64,000 nt of DNA from Stenopsyche tienmushanensis. Its lineage: Eukaryota > Arthropoda > Insecta > Trichoptera > Stenopsychidae. The stretch covers positions 124,001 through 188,000 of the forward strand of contig WACJ01000380.1 in the NCBI GenBank assembly GCA_008973525.1, read 5' to 3'. Within the stretch, counting starts at the first letter, position 1. The number at the start of each line of letters is the position of its first letter. Of the stretch, positions 45,141 to 57,955 are shown one piece after another. Made by a program: the position numbers and the translations under genes. A model generated the notes under the pieces. The model searched no databases and was not told the origin of the DNA. It worked only from the letters and a program-made list of their open reading frames with translations.

Positions 45141-46690
45141 TTGCCGTGGCCCACAATCAATGGTGTAGATGAACTTTTGAATGTTCTCGCGATTCTTTTT
45201 TGTATCATAAATTGTGGATCGTCATACAATGCACTCACTTACCAACTTTTACCGCAAATATGCTGCATATATAATATTTATTACATACAGCTACAGCATT
45301 GTTTCAGTCTTGTAGGTATAAAACATTTATTTACAGGTCTCAATAATTATTATGAATATCAAAACAACAAAATGAGAAAGAATCAGCTTTGTAGGAATAA
45401 TTGATCAAATAACGTCGCTGCCTCCCATACTATTAGCCATTACATATTATTATACAAAGATATTCGTGGAATTTGAGCTCCTACTCATTTTTATCCAACA
45501 GAAAAATGAATACTTAGCATATAATGATCATTATTAGACTATCATCGGCAATTGGACGAGATGTATTTGATCGAAAATATGATTAATCTGCCGTAAGTCT
45601 TGAAGGTTGATGAGGGCCGGATTTGATGATCCGGAAACAAAGCTATAGTGTTTTTTGCTGTTTTTATTGGTCGTTTGCCCTGCACAAGAAACATCAGTCT
45701 TCCATCAACTAACGCAAATCCTTCTAATGTGATGGCACGTATTGCGTGGCGGGGGATCGCAGACCCTGCGATGATACTCCTTTCGGAGGTTAATGATAAA
45801 TTAAAAATCGATATGGTAACAACAAATATAGAATTTGAAGTAAGATAAAAATGAATTTTCAGATAAATATTAGAATATTTGCAGCTATTGAAGCCTCATA
45901 CTCAAAGCACTGCATTCATCAGAGCTGATGTATTCAGACAAAGTGCATATGCATAGTGCATATAGGATTAACGAGGAACCACAAATACGCCGATAATGCC
46001 ATGTGTTTATTTTAAAAATATAACAAAATGCTTCCTGTGGTTTAAAAAATGATTTAATTGGCATTCTACAAAAATTAGCAGCGCTGTTATCAGCGGTTAG
46101 ACAGCTAAATTGAAACTAATTTGATAACACACATTCTCATGGATCGTGTATGTTTCCTTTCAATGCTCTTTCCAAGATTGCAATTAAAAATATGTGATTA
46201 TACGTTGCATTAAGTAAATGGCATCTACGTCTACTGGATGTATCATAGATTACAGGCGTTGACAAAAAAACATAAAAAGCATTCAGTGTGCATATTTACA
46301 GGAAGGAATGATTGCTGGGTGCAAATTTCGAAAAAAAGTTATGAGATTATCTCAATTATCCATGTTACCGTTAGGTCTGTACAAATTAGTCGTCTTTGTG
46401 TCTCTAGGCAATAAAAACATTGTAATAAACGGATTTTTGAGAAGGCATTTGGTCCCTTTTTTATTGCCCATTATTCATCAATCTCTAACTAATTTTCCTA
46501 GTCTTTGAGATTTTGCCGCAGAGGATGTTGTTTGTAATCTGCATAAGTAAACAGGCAAAAAAGTAGGATAATTCACAGCGAGTGAAAGGAATCATATAAT
46601 ATAAAAGCAAGTTGTAAATGCATCTTTTGTTGTTGAAAATAAACGTTGGCTTGTCGGCAAAGTGCAATTTTTTGTAATAAAACACACTTT
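45141..46690. other. No gene or repeat with clear ends
   Basis: AT-rich DNA. A short TTAA-family piece (GATCGCAGACCCTGCGATGATACTCCTTT) is at about 45752-45795. Open frames here are short and lack any family signal. Confidence 0.4.
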
Positions 46691-47345
46691 GATTTTATCT
46701 TCATAGTCTTAGATGCTATATTTGCTTGTCCGCCATTTATCATCCGTACAAATCCACTTATCTGTCAGGATCGCAACGGCGCGTATGAAGCTTATATTTA
46801 ACACTCTCGTCGTCCAACGAGAATCGGTGTAGTCACGGATATTATAACGCACGGTATAAACACGGTCCCCGGATACGCATTTATCCCCGAAAATGCCACA
46901 AAAAAAGAGGACGGAGTGGTCAAAAGAGCTGTGGGTCCAACTGGTCCGTTTTTCGGATCGCTTACATGACGAATGAACGCTTCGCGATCAAATGCCATAC
47001 CCGAACATATCTACAGAAGGATTACGAACTCTCATTACAAAATGAAGCTACTGGAAGTTGGTCGGTATTCTGCGTTTTGCGCCCCAAGCCCAGTTGTGTC
47101 CGTGACGGGCGCCTGCTTTGCCACCCCCTAGTTACAGCCCTGATTATATTATTCACACATCGTTAATAGCCGAAATACGTCGTGTGATGTTCGCAGGAAG
47201 TTCTCCGTCTCTGTTTATCATGGCAGGTACCTAACCGCGCTATGTTTTGTCTGTCTGTCTCTTTCCGAGCTCAACGTATAAGAGTGCTCTTTCTGAATCA
47301 ATGGAATTCGCTCGCAAATACGCGATCATCCTACCATACAGGTTA
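46691..47345 (-). repeat. Repeat cluster: TTAA-family pieces around a decayed transposon
   Basis: 46691-46800 is a TTAA-family fragment (TATCATCCGTACAAATCCAC, AAGCTTATATTTAACACTC). 46800-47150 shares IRHVSDPKNGPVGP-type coding DNA with 19450 and 27010. 47170-47345 is again the family right block (AAGAGTGCTCTTTCTGAATC). Confidence 0.55.
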
Positions 47346-47513
47346 ACTACTTAAAAAATAATTTAATCAATCAAAAATTATCAAATTCAAAGATTTGTGA
47401 GACATGTTTTCTGTATGTGTGTAAATATTGAATTATATTTGTAGGGACGTATGTCAAATACGCTGTGTATAATATAATGGTGCCAAAGGGTTAAATAATT
47501 CTAATTTAACCAT

Positions 47514-47846
47514 GTGAGCTCGATAATGCGAGTTCATCACATTATGTTTCAGATTTTCAGGAGATTTTTATTCCTTAAAAAATATCGTATTGAGATGACA
47601 CCGGAAAAAAGACGATATGACTTGGATGTAAAATTTATTCATCAAACCATCTGGAAAATAATTGAATTTAATGAGAGAAGTTTCGATGGTTGCCGAACCC
47701 TGTGCGAAGATGCAAAACGTGGATTTGAGCGTCTGCGCAGAATACTCTTCGGGGAAAGCAGAGAAGGAAAGCCGGGAGCTGATGCCACTCGGGTAGCCGA
47801 GTCGACCAAACAGGACCGACACAAAGGACGAAGATGTCTTCGATGA
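47514..47846 (+). CDS. Unassigned open frame, possibly a terminal exon
   Basis: 110 codons, or about 95 if it starts at a TTTTCAG acceptor near 47556. The middle reads MTPEKRRYDLDVKFIHQT and KIIEFNERSFDGCRTLCEDA, the end is basic (GESREGKPGADATRV, DRHKGRRCLR). The amino-acid mix is more protein-like than other frames nearby, with charged helical stretches. No domain recognised and no partner exon found, so it may be chance or a transposon relic. Confidence 0.25.
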   Translation: MSSIMRVHHIMFQIFRRFLFLKKYRIEMTPEKRRYDLDVKFIHQTIWKIIEFNERSFDGCRTLCEDAKRGFERLRRILFGESREGKPGADATRVAESTKQDRHKGRRCLR

Positions 47847-50139
47847 ATGGATTCCATTCGATCTCTATATGTTTCTAGGATCTTAAAATTAAACGCGCGT
47901 TTAAAAAATTGGATTCCGGAAAAGTATATAAATTTTATTTTTAAGGGTTGAAATACTTTTTTGCAGTTAATATTTAATCAATCTTTTATGCAATATGTTT
48001 ATCGCGGAAAATGTTTAACATTCGATTATCAATATCCTTGGAAGATTTTGTTGCTAAGCGGAAGGATGTTCCATGAAAAGCACCGCCTACTGTAGCTGTA
48101 AAGCGACCAGTTAGCGCTTTTCAGTGACATCAACGAATCGAGCCGATTTTCAGCTAAAACCTCCCCATTTTCAGCCAAATATCGAATAAACAAGCATTTA
48201 TACTATTTATATTAACATTATTTATACATAATATTATCAGATATGTGTGCAAGAGCAAGAGAATAATTTTCTAAAAGATACTCGATATTTTGCAGAATCA
48301 GAATATATAAATCTATGAGATCAAAATACAGCATCTGCAAAAAATATATACATATATGGATAAGATCGACATCAATACTGTATAATTTAGGTATTTCTAA
48401 TAAACACGATTTAAAGGTCAGATAAACATATCAAATGGGCACAATAATGGATAAAAAAGTCATTGTAAATTACTATTATATTCAAAAATCCCTAGCAAAA
48501 AAACACTAATCGACAAGATTAAATCCGTAAAATATCTACGCATGCTATGATTGAAAAACATGATCATAAAAAGTGATTATAGCTTTAAAAAATCGGATAC
48601 GTTCACGTGAAATCGTATCGCTCTTCAGCGCAATCCCGCAGCACTTTTCATGGAAAACCCGCTGAAGTGCGATGAAATTTCCGATGAAAATCCGCGAGGA
48701 AAATATCGAATAATCTGTCAAAAACTCACCAATTTAGGTAAATGCACCATTAGTCCTGTAACAAACCAAAAAAAAATCGTGTTATCATTTATAAAAAGCG
48801 ATTCAACTTCAGGATTTCGTCGCCATTACGCTCAAGGATCCTCGAGAGGAATCGTATGAAAGACGTTTATAATTGACGCAGTAGAGTGTCCCACTCGAGG
48901 ATTTATCCAATTAAGGACGACTGGGAACTCTTAATCGCGTATTAATCGCCTTCCAGGAATGGGCTTTTCATCGTCATATCATTTTGATCGGATTTAATCC
49001 GGAGATGTGCCTCAAATCGATCGAAACAGATATTTTCCGGCAGATTTCATCGATCGATTTCGATGGTTGTGCTGAGGCGATCATCGTCGGACTGGATGAC
49101 GTATGAAACGACGTCCTTATATATAACATATACACACAACGAACCCAAATATTTGCAAGTCAACGATGATATTTAAATGTGTGAAAAAATATAGAATTTG
49201 CTCAATGACAATCGTTTAACGAATGGATTTTAATTATGTAGCAAAAATGAACAGATTTGATACATCTCCCAATACTTAATTACACATCTTATTCTGTTTA
49301 TAATCAAAATTTTGATAGTATCAACGATTCAACTTATAGCATTTCATTTCAATATTTCCTAGTATTTAAATAAGGAAAATACATTGATGGATTAATCGTC
49401 CTGGTGCAGATTTATCCCTATTTTTTATAATAGCAATCACTCAATCCACGAAAATCAATCATCATCAAAAATATCCATTTTCATGGATATTCCTCGGCAA
49501 TAAGGAAAATAATCGTTAAATTTTGGCGTATTTATATAAATTAGCGAATATGCTTGTTAGAATAATTGCATAATATTTTTAACGTATCTCCAACGTTGAT
49601 CTTCGTACGAGATGTTTCGCATTTAAAAATCGAATTTCGAGGGCTCAATAACTTCGAATTTGATCATAAATCATCCAGGACTTTTGGACGGCCGAAGATC
49701 GAAATTGCTATGGAAAACAATCTCGAAAATCCTTCAGACATCCAAGTATGGATCGTTCGCCTTTCAGGCAAATATATTACACGCGTAAAAGCGACGTAAG
49801 TAGATATTTTGATATATATTGTGTATTAGCATGTTTATATTGTTCGGCCAAGCTTTCATTGATCTGTGGGCGTTCCAAAAGTCATTTGAAAAGGCGGTGC
49901 TTGCTACGGAAACGCCTCCGCGAACGCCCTATTTACAACATAAACGCCACGTGAAATATTATAGTTTATTTGTTGTCGTAATGCAAAACAGCAAAAAATC
50001 GACCGGCTATCTTTGGACCGATGGTACGATGACGCAATATAAACGTACCCTGAAAACAGTGAATTAATTACATGAAATATGTTTAAATTAGTCCAATGAA
50101 GGATAGAGCATCTTTAAACAGAAAGTTTTATGTATATAT
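47847..50139. other. No gene; possible regulatory blocks
   Basis: 47850-48590 and 49100-50139 are AT-rich with nothing recognised. 48600-49090 is of balanced composition and repeat-free, with homeodomain-type words such as GGATTTAATCC and ATTAATCG, compatible with a conserved enhancer. Confidence 0.35.
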
Positions 50140-50400
50140 CATCCGTACAAATTCACTTATCTGTCAACACCGTCGCAGCGTGTATGAAGCTTGTACATAA
50201 ATAATTTAACACCGTCAATAGCACACAATATTCGGTCATTTCTTCAAGTAAACATAAACAATACACTTGAAATCGATTAAATTGGGTTATTATTAGTCGA
50301 TAAATTTGGGTTATCGATTTATACAATCGTACGATATACGCAAGATACTTTCTCCGTCTGTCTGTCTGTTGTGCTCGGTCAACGCGTAAAAATGTTTTTT
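50140..50400 (-). repeat. TTAA-family fragment
   Basis: Contains TATCATCCGTACAAATTCAC, AATAGCACACAATATTCGG and ATACACTTGAAATCGATT in the reverse-orientation order of the family. Confidence 0.65.
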
Positions 50401-51043
50401 TATGAGCGTCATAAAATTTAGGTATATTTAACTTAAATCGCAATCGTCGCAACAAAGATAAGACAGCTTTCATTTCGTGTTGTCTTGAGAGCAGGCGTTT
50501 GTTTTGATCATTAAAATACTCGCATCATTCTTATCATTGACCAATTTTGTTATTCCTGCTTGAATATTCTGGAGTGAAGTCATTAGCCAAGTATCACCAC
50601 TGCTTTGCAAAATCTACTCCTTCAGTAGTAAATCGGCAGGCTTGCACGGTAACCCGGTTCTTTCATTTTCGCAAAACATTAATAGGCATAAATAGCTGAA
50701 CAACAGAAAACAGATGCCATGCGAATATTATGTGCTATCGACAGGGTCAAGGTTTATTTATTGAGCGTAGCATGTCTGCTCTCCGGTCCGAAAAGGTTAA
50801 CCAGTTAAATATTATCTTTTCATTTTCAATCATTTTCTTCCGCTTTTATGATTGTCTACTCATTTTCATAATGAATTTAAGTCACAATCTTAGATCGATC
50901 ATAAATTATGCTTGTCTTTTAGCATCTTAAGCTCTTCTTCGGCATTGGACCACAAACAAATATCCTTCTTATGATTATTTATTTTTCATCAGTGTGATCG
51001 TTCTTTCAAGTTTTAATCACTTTACAGGGTCCGTCCTGCTTAA

Positions 51044-51487
51044 CCTTCACACAGAGTCAATTGTAAATAAACACTGTTGATAGTATACAAGACCCCTTGA
51101 TTTCTTTACATAAACAATACACAAGAAATCGATTCATTTGCTCCTGCTTTACAAGGACATGATAATCGGACAAAGACTCATTAAATAAGCAGCGACCAAC
51201 AGGAAGCAATTAAATAAACAAACACTGTCGATAGCACACAATATTCGGTCATTTTTTTGCGTAAAAAAATAACAAACTTGAAATCGAAATCACTATTAGT
51301 CGATAAATTTGGGCTAACGATCTATACAATCGTGCGATGTATGCGGGGAAGCTCTCCGTCTCTGTCTCCCGAACTGCGCTACGTTCTCTCTTTGTCTCTG
51401 TCTGTCTCCGAGCTCAATATACAAGAGTGCTCTTTCTGAATAAGTGGAAGGGGAGTCACAGGCCCTGGGATAGTACTCTTTTAAGGG
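51044..51487 (-). mobile_element. TTAA-family element, 444 bp
   Basis: TTAA at 51040-51043 and 51488-51491. Starts CCTTCACACAGAGTCAATTG and ends TACTCTTTTAAGGG. Both monomers are present in reverse (GATAGTATACAAGACCCC and GATAGCACACAATATTCGG), followed by the CT-rich block with repeated TCTCTGTCTC. It is the most complete reverse-oriented copy. Confidence 0.78.
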
Positions 51488-51491
51488 TTAA

Positions 51492-53859
51492 TGCATTGAA
51501 ATAGTCGAATTTTGAAGCTTCTCTCCACTCTTTCCAGCATATCAAGCGTCCTGACGGTTCTTGAACCTCCAGGTATTTTTCTGTACATCACTTACTATCC
51601 TAAAGCAGTCCATCCATAAAATAATCGTTTTGCGATCAGGAATAAGACCAGCAGGAGCGATATTAAAGTGATTCCCGAATGCACAATGCGTGGTGATGAT
51701 TAAACGGCTGCTTGAAAAGTACGCCTCTAAGGCGGACGCGCGCTCCTCCCTTGATCATTGCATAATCGCTACTAAATCTACACGTCAGATCCCGCTCTTT
51801 CGAATGAGTTCTACCCCAGGCTTTTGAATCACCCAAATGATAATCCAGAAAGAAGGTCAACGATCAATTATATCCACCTGAAAGTAATCATCAATCGCAA
51901 ATTAGTGGTTTTTTTTGTGCTTTTTGTGACATTTACTACGAAGAAGAAGAAACTATCTTGGCAAAGTGGTAATGAAATTGAAAAAAAAACCAAGTCAGGT
52001 CATATTATGGACGTATCTTGCATGACAACGTTAAATTTTGTAAGAATCAAAGAAGATTATTTCACATCGTCAAAGTTCAACCTCTTTTTCACTTATGGAA
52101 CATGCGTTTGTCTGTGTTTCAAGACAAGTTACACAGCGTTAGATGTATCTTATATCATTTTATACGAAACTGAAATAGTTGTTACATAATTATAGCACTA
52201 ATTCGTCATATTTAATCAAAGATTATATCTTTTACATCCCAACAAAGCCGGAAATATAGTTTCGGTTACGCCACTGGGAGTACGCAAGAATTTTCCACCA
52301 ATGGAAAATGTTTCCCAACAATACGGTAAACTCAACAAGGATATTGTAGAAAACAGATACCTAACGGCCAATACAAATTACCATGGTTATATAAACACAT
52401 ACTCCTTTCTTCATATGTTACGCACACATCCGGACTGAAAAAATATTACCTTCCGGTAAATTTTCCGCATCCCGCCTATGCCTTACAAATGAGCATACTA
52501 CCACTATTAAATTTGATCTTTCCTGGCATTCGAGCCTTTGAAACGACTTAATTAAAAATATAATTCACACACCAAAGGATACAAATACCATTAACGTCTC
52601 ATATCTTAATTTATGTAGCATCTATCTTTAGAACCCAAGAGCTTAAGACTAGTCAGTGACTATCCATAATTTATTATATTTGAATACGGTGATTGAACCC
52701 AGTGTGAGAACGCATAAAAGCAACCCCTTTAAAAAATATATATGAAACCCATCCAAAATAATATTTTCTTCGATATAACACGAAGCCGTAGCTCCATGAA
52801 CTTGATCCACTTTCATCATTGGCTCTCTTTTCCTTCGCTTATTTTCTTTTAAATCCTCATACAATGCGATGTGCTATTTTCGGATGTTAATCAATCATTA
52901 TATGACTGGCAATATAATTGTTTAAGCCCTAAGAGCGAAGCCTTTATAAGGATGAAAAAAACAAGTTTTCCGCTCCGAGACTTTGATAAATACGATTCTC
53001 GGATGGAGAGCTTCAGGTAAGACACCAAGAAGCGTATTATCATATCGGAATAACAATTAACATCGACGAAGGATACACACTATGAAATCATACATAATAA
53101 AACATCCTATAATTGTTTAAAAACGGGATAAAAAATCAATAAGGGTAAAATAACGACAATCGAATGGGCATCGCTCATAAGGGTGTGAATATTTTATATT
53201 TAACATCGTTCACAAAATATCACCAATTTCCTGAATGATAGATGAGATGCGTTCATTCATACGAATATTGCCAAATCGAATGTTACCAATTTAAAACGCC
53301 ATAACTTCAACGTCAATTTGCAATGTATCTATTCAAATTTTTCAGTCAATATTTGTATTCCACGAATCCGAATTAATCCGACGGCGGTGAGACCTATTAG
53401 AATGTCCAATACGTGCAATTTGTTTGCATGTCTATTGTATAAATGCAATTTTTCAATACCCTTTTAGAGCATATGTAAGCATTAATATTAACGACCTGAA
53501 CGTATTTCAGCGAAAATTTCAAACTCAATGTATGACCCGAGCGGGTCCTTCCTTTCTCATAAATACTCATTGCTCCAAATGATAAACGATTCACGATTTA
53601 AATATGTTATAGACCGAGCGTTGGTACGGTGGGCTAAATCGTGCATTTTTATTGCAAAACGCTACAGAGCACAAATCTAGATCGTCGAAAAATTTAGATC
53701 CCAATAAAAAAACAGGGTAAAATCGTATGCATTCTGGGAATTTTCTGATTGATCGTCTTAATTTAGATTTAATCTAATTTTCTGTATCTGCAAAAAGAAA
53801 TTTTCCGACTATCAACGAATTCGAGCGCTTATAAGTGACGGGTTTGCAATAATCTTTGA
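51492..53859. other. No gene recognised
   Basis: AT-rich DNA. The longest frame (51824-52189, plus, 121 codons) is Lys/Phe/Tyr/Ile-rich in the way chance AT-rich frames are and has no motif. No transposon ends were found. Confidence 0.4.
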
Positions 53860-54292
53860 ACACATTACTCAATAAGTTGGTAGGGTGGTTAATAAAACAA
53901 CTTTTTAAGCAATAAAATAACGACTTTATCATTTCAACGCTTCAACGCCAAAATAGGCTTCAGTTTAAGCAATCGCTTCTTCATCGGAGTCAAAGCCCTT
54001 TGGAGCATTGTTTTTAGATCTACAAACAATTAGAAATCGCTCAATTCAAATTCGTGCAATTTTGCCATTGTTGCTATCGACTTGTGACATGGTGTCCTGT
54101 TGAAAAAGCGCTTTTACTACTTCATTTGGGGTCATTTTTCATACAATTTATTTTGCCTAACGCGCCAATATCGCCATATAATATTCGCTATTGATGCTTC
54201 TTCTATTTTTCGAGATTATCAATGGATAAAATACCGTTCGCGTCCCGAAATACGGAAGCCAAAACTTTCCTACGAACTTATTGAGTGCTTAA
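53860..54292 (-). mobile_element. mariner remnant, same family as 30422
   Basis: The left end ACACATTACTCAATAAGTTG matches the 30422 terminus and the right end reads CTACGAACTTATTGAGTG. On the minus strand broken frames include VLFQQDTMSQVDS (from the HQDNAPCHKS block) and KGFDSDEEAIA, EAYF (from the C-terminal mariner block). Many stops and deletions. Confidence 0.75.
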
Positions 54293-54746
54293 TAATAATT
54301 TCGCCCCTCATTTATAGATCGTATCCTACCTATAAATCTTGTACCGATGTAACTAAATTTGTAAAGTAATGGGGAATCACCATATAAAATGTATAATTTA
54401 TCCGTATAAATAAAGTTAGCTCTTCCGTGGTCGAATTCATGACATGGTCAAGTTCTTGTTCTGTCATGGTCACTTGTTGCTCCAGATTTTTGAGCGATTT
54501 CCCCTTTAACAAAACGCAATTATGTTTGGATCGACGATGACAATATTTGGTATGGTATCAACACAAATTTAATTAACGCCAATGATACTCGAATATTTGT
54601 CGAAAATCATGCAAATAACATTAGCTAAATGTCATTAGAAAAAATGTAGAATGATATATTCTTGTCCGGCACTAACATGATTAAGACTTCAGATGAAAAA
54701 GTGGATATATTTTCTGCTAAAACTATAATTTATAATGTACGACAGC

Positions 54747-55300
54747 AGGCTGAAAAGTAATGCACACATGCTTGTAGATCATGAACGAAATGATCTTCAA
54801 AAACGACGATTCAAAATGACCGTCGAATCAATCAAAAGTATATCGCAAACCATATTGGAATATCCAAGGAACGTGTCAACTTCATTATTGAACGATTGGT
54901 ACACAATAAAATTTGTAAATGATGGATACATCTGGAGAGGCTCTGCGAAATCTGAAATTTGAACCGATTCCACACCCTACTTATTCCTCCGATTTTTTGC
55001 GATTTATTTATTTTTTATTTTACTCAAGAGAGACATCAAGGATAATTATTACACCTCGACTGATGAGATGAAGGCAACTGTCAAGTCCTGGATTCAAGAA
55101 AAATCGGAAAAAAAATCTTTGATGGAATGAAAATACTTGTTACACGTTGCGAGAAATATGTTAGCCTTAACGAGGACTATGTTGAAAAATAAATATATGG
55201 TTTTGAAACTTAAGAATTGTAGTTTAATTTACTTTTTGCTCGATATTTCCAATTGTTTTCATTCGCGCGCCAAAATCATGCGTGCATTAATTTTCAGCCT
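54747..55300 (+). mobile_element. mariner remnant, different family
   Basis: Ends AGGCTGAAAAGTAATGCACA and its inverse (TGCATTAATTTTCAGCCT) frame about 550 bp. Plus frames read LKFEPIPHPTYSSD, then ATVKSWIQEKSEK and YVSLNEDYVEK, the mariner C-terminal pattern (HPPYSPD ... W..........CV.L.GDYVEK). Frameshifts and a large internal deletion make it inactive. Confidence 0.8.
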
Positions 55301-55329
55301 ACCTTCGTCGTAAGATGGCGGTTACTGTT

Positions 55330-55675
55330 TTTAAAAAAATACTATGATAGAAAGTGTTTCGACGCTACGTTGCTTCCGTGATCGTATAAATCATATAAAA
55401 TGCCTCAAAAAGCCCTAAAAGGGAATGGATTGGCACCAGAAAGTTTGTATGTCCAATTGGTCCGTTTTTCGGACCGCTGATATGACCAATGAGCGCCTCG
55501 AATCAGATCGGAACAATTACAAATTTTCATTATGAAACGAAGTTGTCCAAAGAAGACTGATCATGTGGGTTGTTTAAATTTTACAATATTGGCTTATGCC
55601 TACTCGATCGACCTAATGTTTACGCGATAACGAAGGCTTTGCCACGCCCTTGTTACGGCCCTGATTGTTATCGAG
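55330..55675 (+). mobile_element. Decayed transposon related to 26895
   Basis: Shares AAAAATACTATGATAGAAA and GACGCTACGTTGCTTCCGT-type sequence with 26930-26980 and ends CCTTGTTACGGCCCTG. The family is unresolved. Confidence 0.55.
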
Positions 55676-56870
55676 AAATTATGGGTGAAATATCTATCTT
55701 CAATTGAAAAACAAGGTCTTTCTCTGCTCTGATGCCACGTAAGTGTAATAGAAAACCGCGCTTATCAAGGACCGAAATCAAATTTCCTCGCTACAACTTT
55801 AGCCACGTCTACCGAAGCCCTAGCCACCTTGTATCGAAAGTAGACGACATGTATTTAACAATAATTAACGTTTACTACGTGTAGACAATAAAAACAGCTT
55901 TGTAAAATCTAATTCAATGCCGGTATGTACAATTATTCAAGTTTCAAAAATTGTAGATATGGGTGCAAAATTTCGCTAATGTTTCTACTATAAAATCGTC
56001 GCTTATGCCTGTTCTTTTCATAATAACATTAATTAAACGCGATATATTGAAGGCATGTTATTAGTATGTGACAATAAAATCAGTTTGGATATGAATAAAA
56101 ATCATTTTCCGAAACGTTTCCACGTCGATGTTCGAACTAAGCATGAAAACGCATACACTACGGACATCTGTCGGCGGACGTGGAAAATTAAAACGTAACC
56201 GTAAAGTCCACACGAGTCGATAAAATCGCACGCTGCATCGCCATTACGTTTATTCGTAATAAATTAACGTTCCCGTGTAAACAGTCGTCGTTCTAATACA
56301 TAACTTAAAAGCGTTTTTTCGCAATATAAATATTTATAAACAAGGCGAGTTTTTTTCTCTAGATAAACAATTTCTGCTAATTTGATGTCATATTATTTTT
56401 GTTAGATAAATAAATTCAAAAAAAAATGTGTAAACAATGAAGTAAAAGGTTATAAATGTATAAATAGATATCTCGTACGTACGTTATGAATGCGTATGTA
56501 CCAATTTTCCGAGATGGAAAATATGCTGGAAAACATCATCCGCCCTGACGACGAGTTTGACTTGAATTATGAAAGGAATGGGATTAAAATGCTAGCAAAC
56601 TTCTGAAAAAAATATTTGTCAAAACTTTTGTGATTTAGACTAAGTTTCGTATTTTTCTTGGCCACCCTAAGAAATTACTTTAACAGAAATATTTTCGGCG
56701 ATGTTTACGTCGAGATATTCACTAAGCTTTCTCCCAAAAGGAACACCAGGTCTAACTGCTAAAAAAAAATGTAAAAAAATACTTAAAATAAAAATAACCA
56801 TTTGAAAATACACAACATGCATGTAAGTTCTCATGAATCCCGAGATGAGTTAACTTAATATCAAAAAATT
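55676..56870. other. No gene recognised
   Basis: AT-rich sequence without repeat ends or coding signal. The stretch 56090-56290 has slightly raised CG content but no motif I can name. Confidence 0.4.
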
Positions 56871-57396
56871 TGGGATTGAAATATTTATCTACTAGAATCT
56901 CACCAGCACGACGAAGGCTACTAAATCGAGACATTTCCGCCGACATCAGGGCACTTGGAAACAGTGAAGTAACTACTAATTGACGAGCTTAAGCGACGCC
57001 TAGGGGTAGTAACTGTCTAATCTTTTTCAAATTGTTATATTAACCTTTCCCTACCGGTGATGTATTTACTACACCTCAACTCTAATAATGCGAATATCGA
57101 TATGAAATATAATAGATACGGAGCTCAGAATTTTTGTATTCCTCCGTAATATAATCACGAACCACATCAAAGTATCATAGTATATAAATACTCATCTGCA
57201 TCGGCGGATATAAATAATTTGTCGGGAAATCGGGAATTTTGCAAGTTTTAGTCCGTGTCTCAGCAGAAAGGAATTTTATCAGTCACGTTGATGACTGACT
57301 GATAACACATCCGGGATCCCGGGACTGATCCCGGGGTGGTCTAATGCAATCCCGAAATCTCGGGATCGAAATTTTGTCTCGGGATTGGATTTCCCT
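56871..57396 (+). mobile_element. hAT element copy, left end missing
   Basis: From GGGATTGAAATATTTATCT it follows the 17891 copy and ends CTCGGGATTGGATTTCCCTA. Contains GATCCCGGGACTGATCCCGG, the subterminal palindromic region. No coding DNA for the dimerisation segment remains. Confidence 0.72.
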
Positions 57397-57739
57397 ACGC
57401 GTGATCCAAAGAAATCATTCGATCTGTTCAGAAAGACTCTTGCTTTTTAATATCATATCAATTTAGAAACAAAATAAGATCTTCTGCTTCCAGTATGTCT
57501 TCAATGAATACCAAATATTATCTATGAAGATGTTGAAGGCAAAATAAGAGCTGTCTTCGACGTTGTCTTCTTCCAAAAAGACCAAAAACAGCTCGCCGAT
57601 TTACCTCAGGCAAGACTCAAGACTAATTCTATCGCTTCTGAAGTTATCAGATCCAAAAATTCCATCTCAAAAGTCGGATAATTTTCATCTCACGCCATAT
57701 TTTTCAAATTGATGTATTAACCCTTTGATTAATGAACTG

Positions 57740-57955
57740 ATTTAAATTCACCATAAACGTGATTTTCCGCTACTTATCGACGTACAAATCCACTTATCTG
57801 TCAGGACCGTCGCAGCATGTATGAAACTTGTATTTAAATAAATAAACACTATTGATGGCACACAATATTCGGTATTGTCTTTAAGTAATCATAAACAATA
57901 CATTTGAAATCGATTAATTTGGGTTTTTATTAGTCGATAAATTTGTAAAAAAAAA
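57740..57955 (-). repeat. TTAA-family fragment
   Basis: Contains CGTACAAATCCACTTATCTG, GATGGCACACAATATTCGG and ATACATTTGAAATCGATT; ends are not preserved. Confidence 0.6.

Noticed and set aside
51824..52189. 121-codon plus frame
   Set aside because: Lys/Phe/Ile/Tyr-rich in the manner of chance AT-rich frames, with no motif or splice context.
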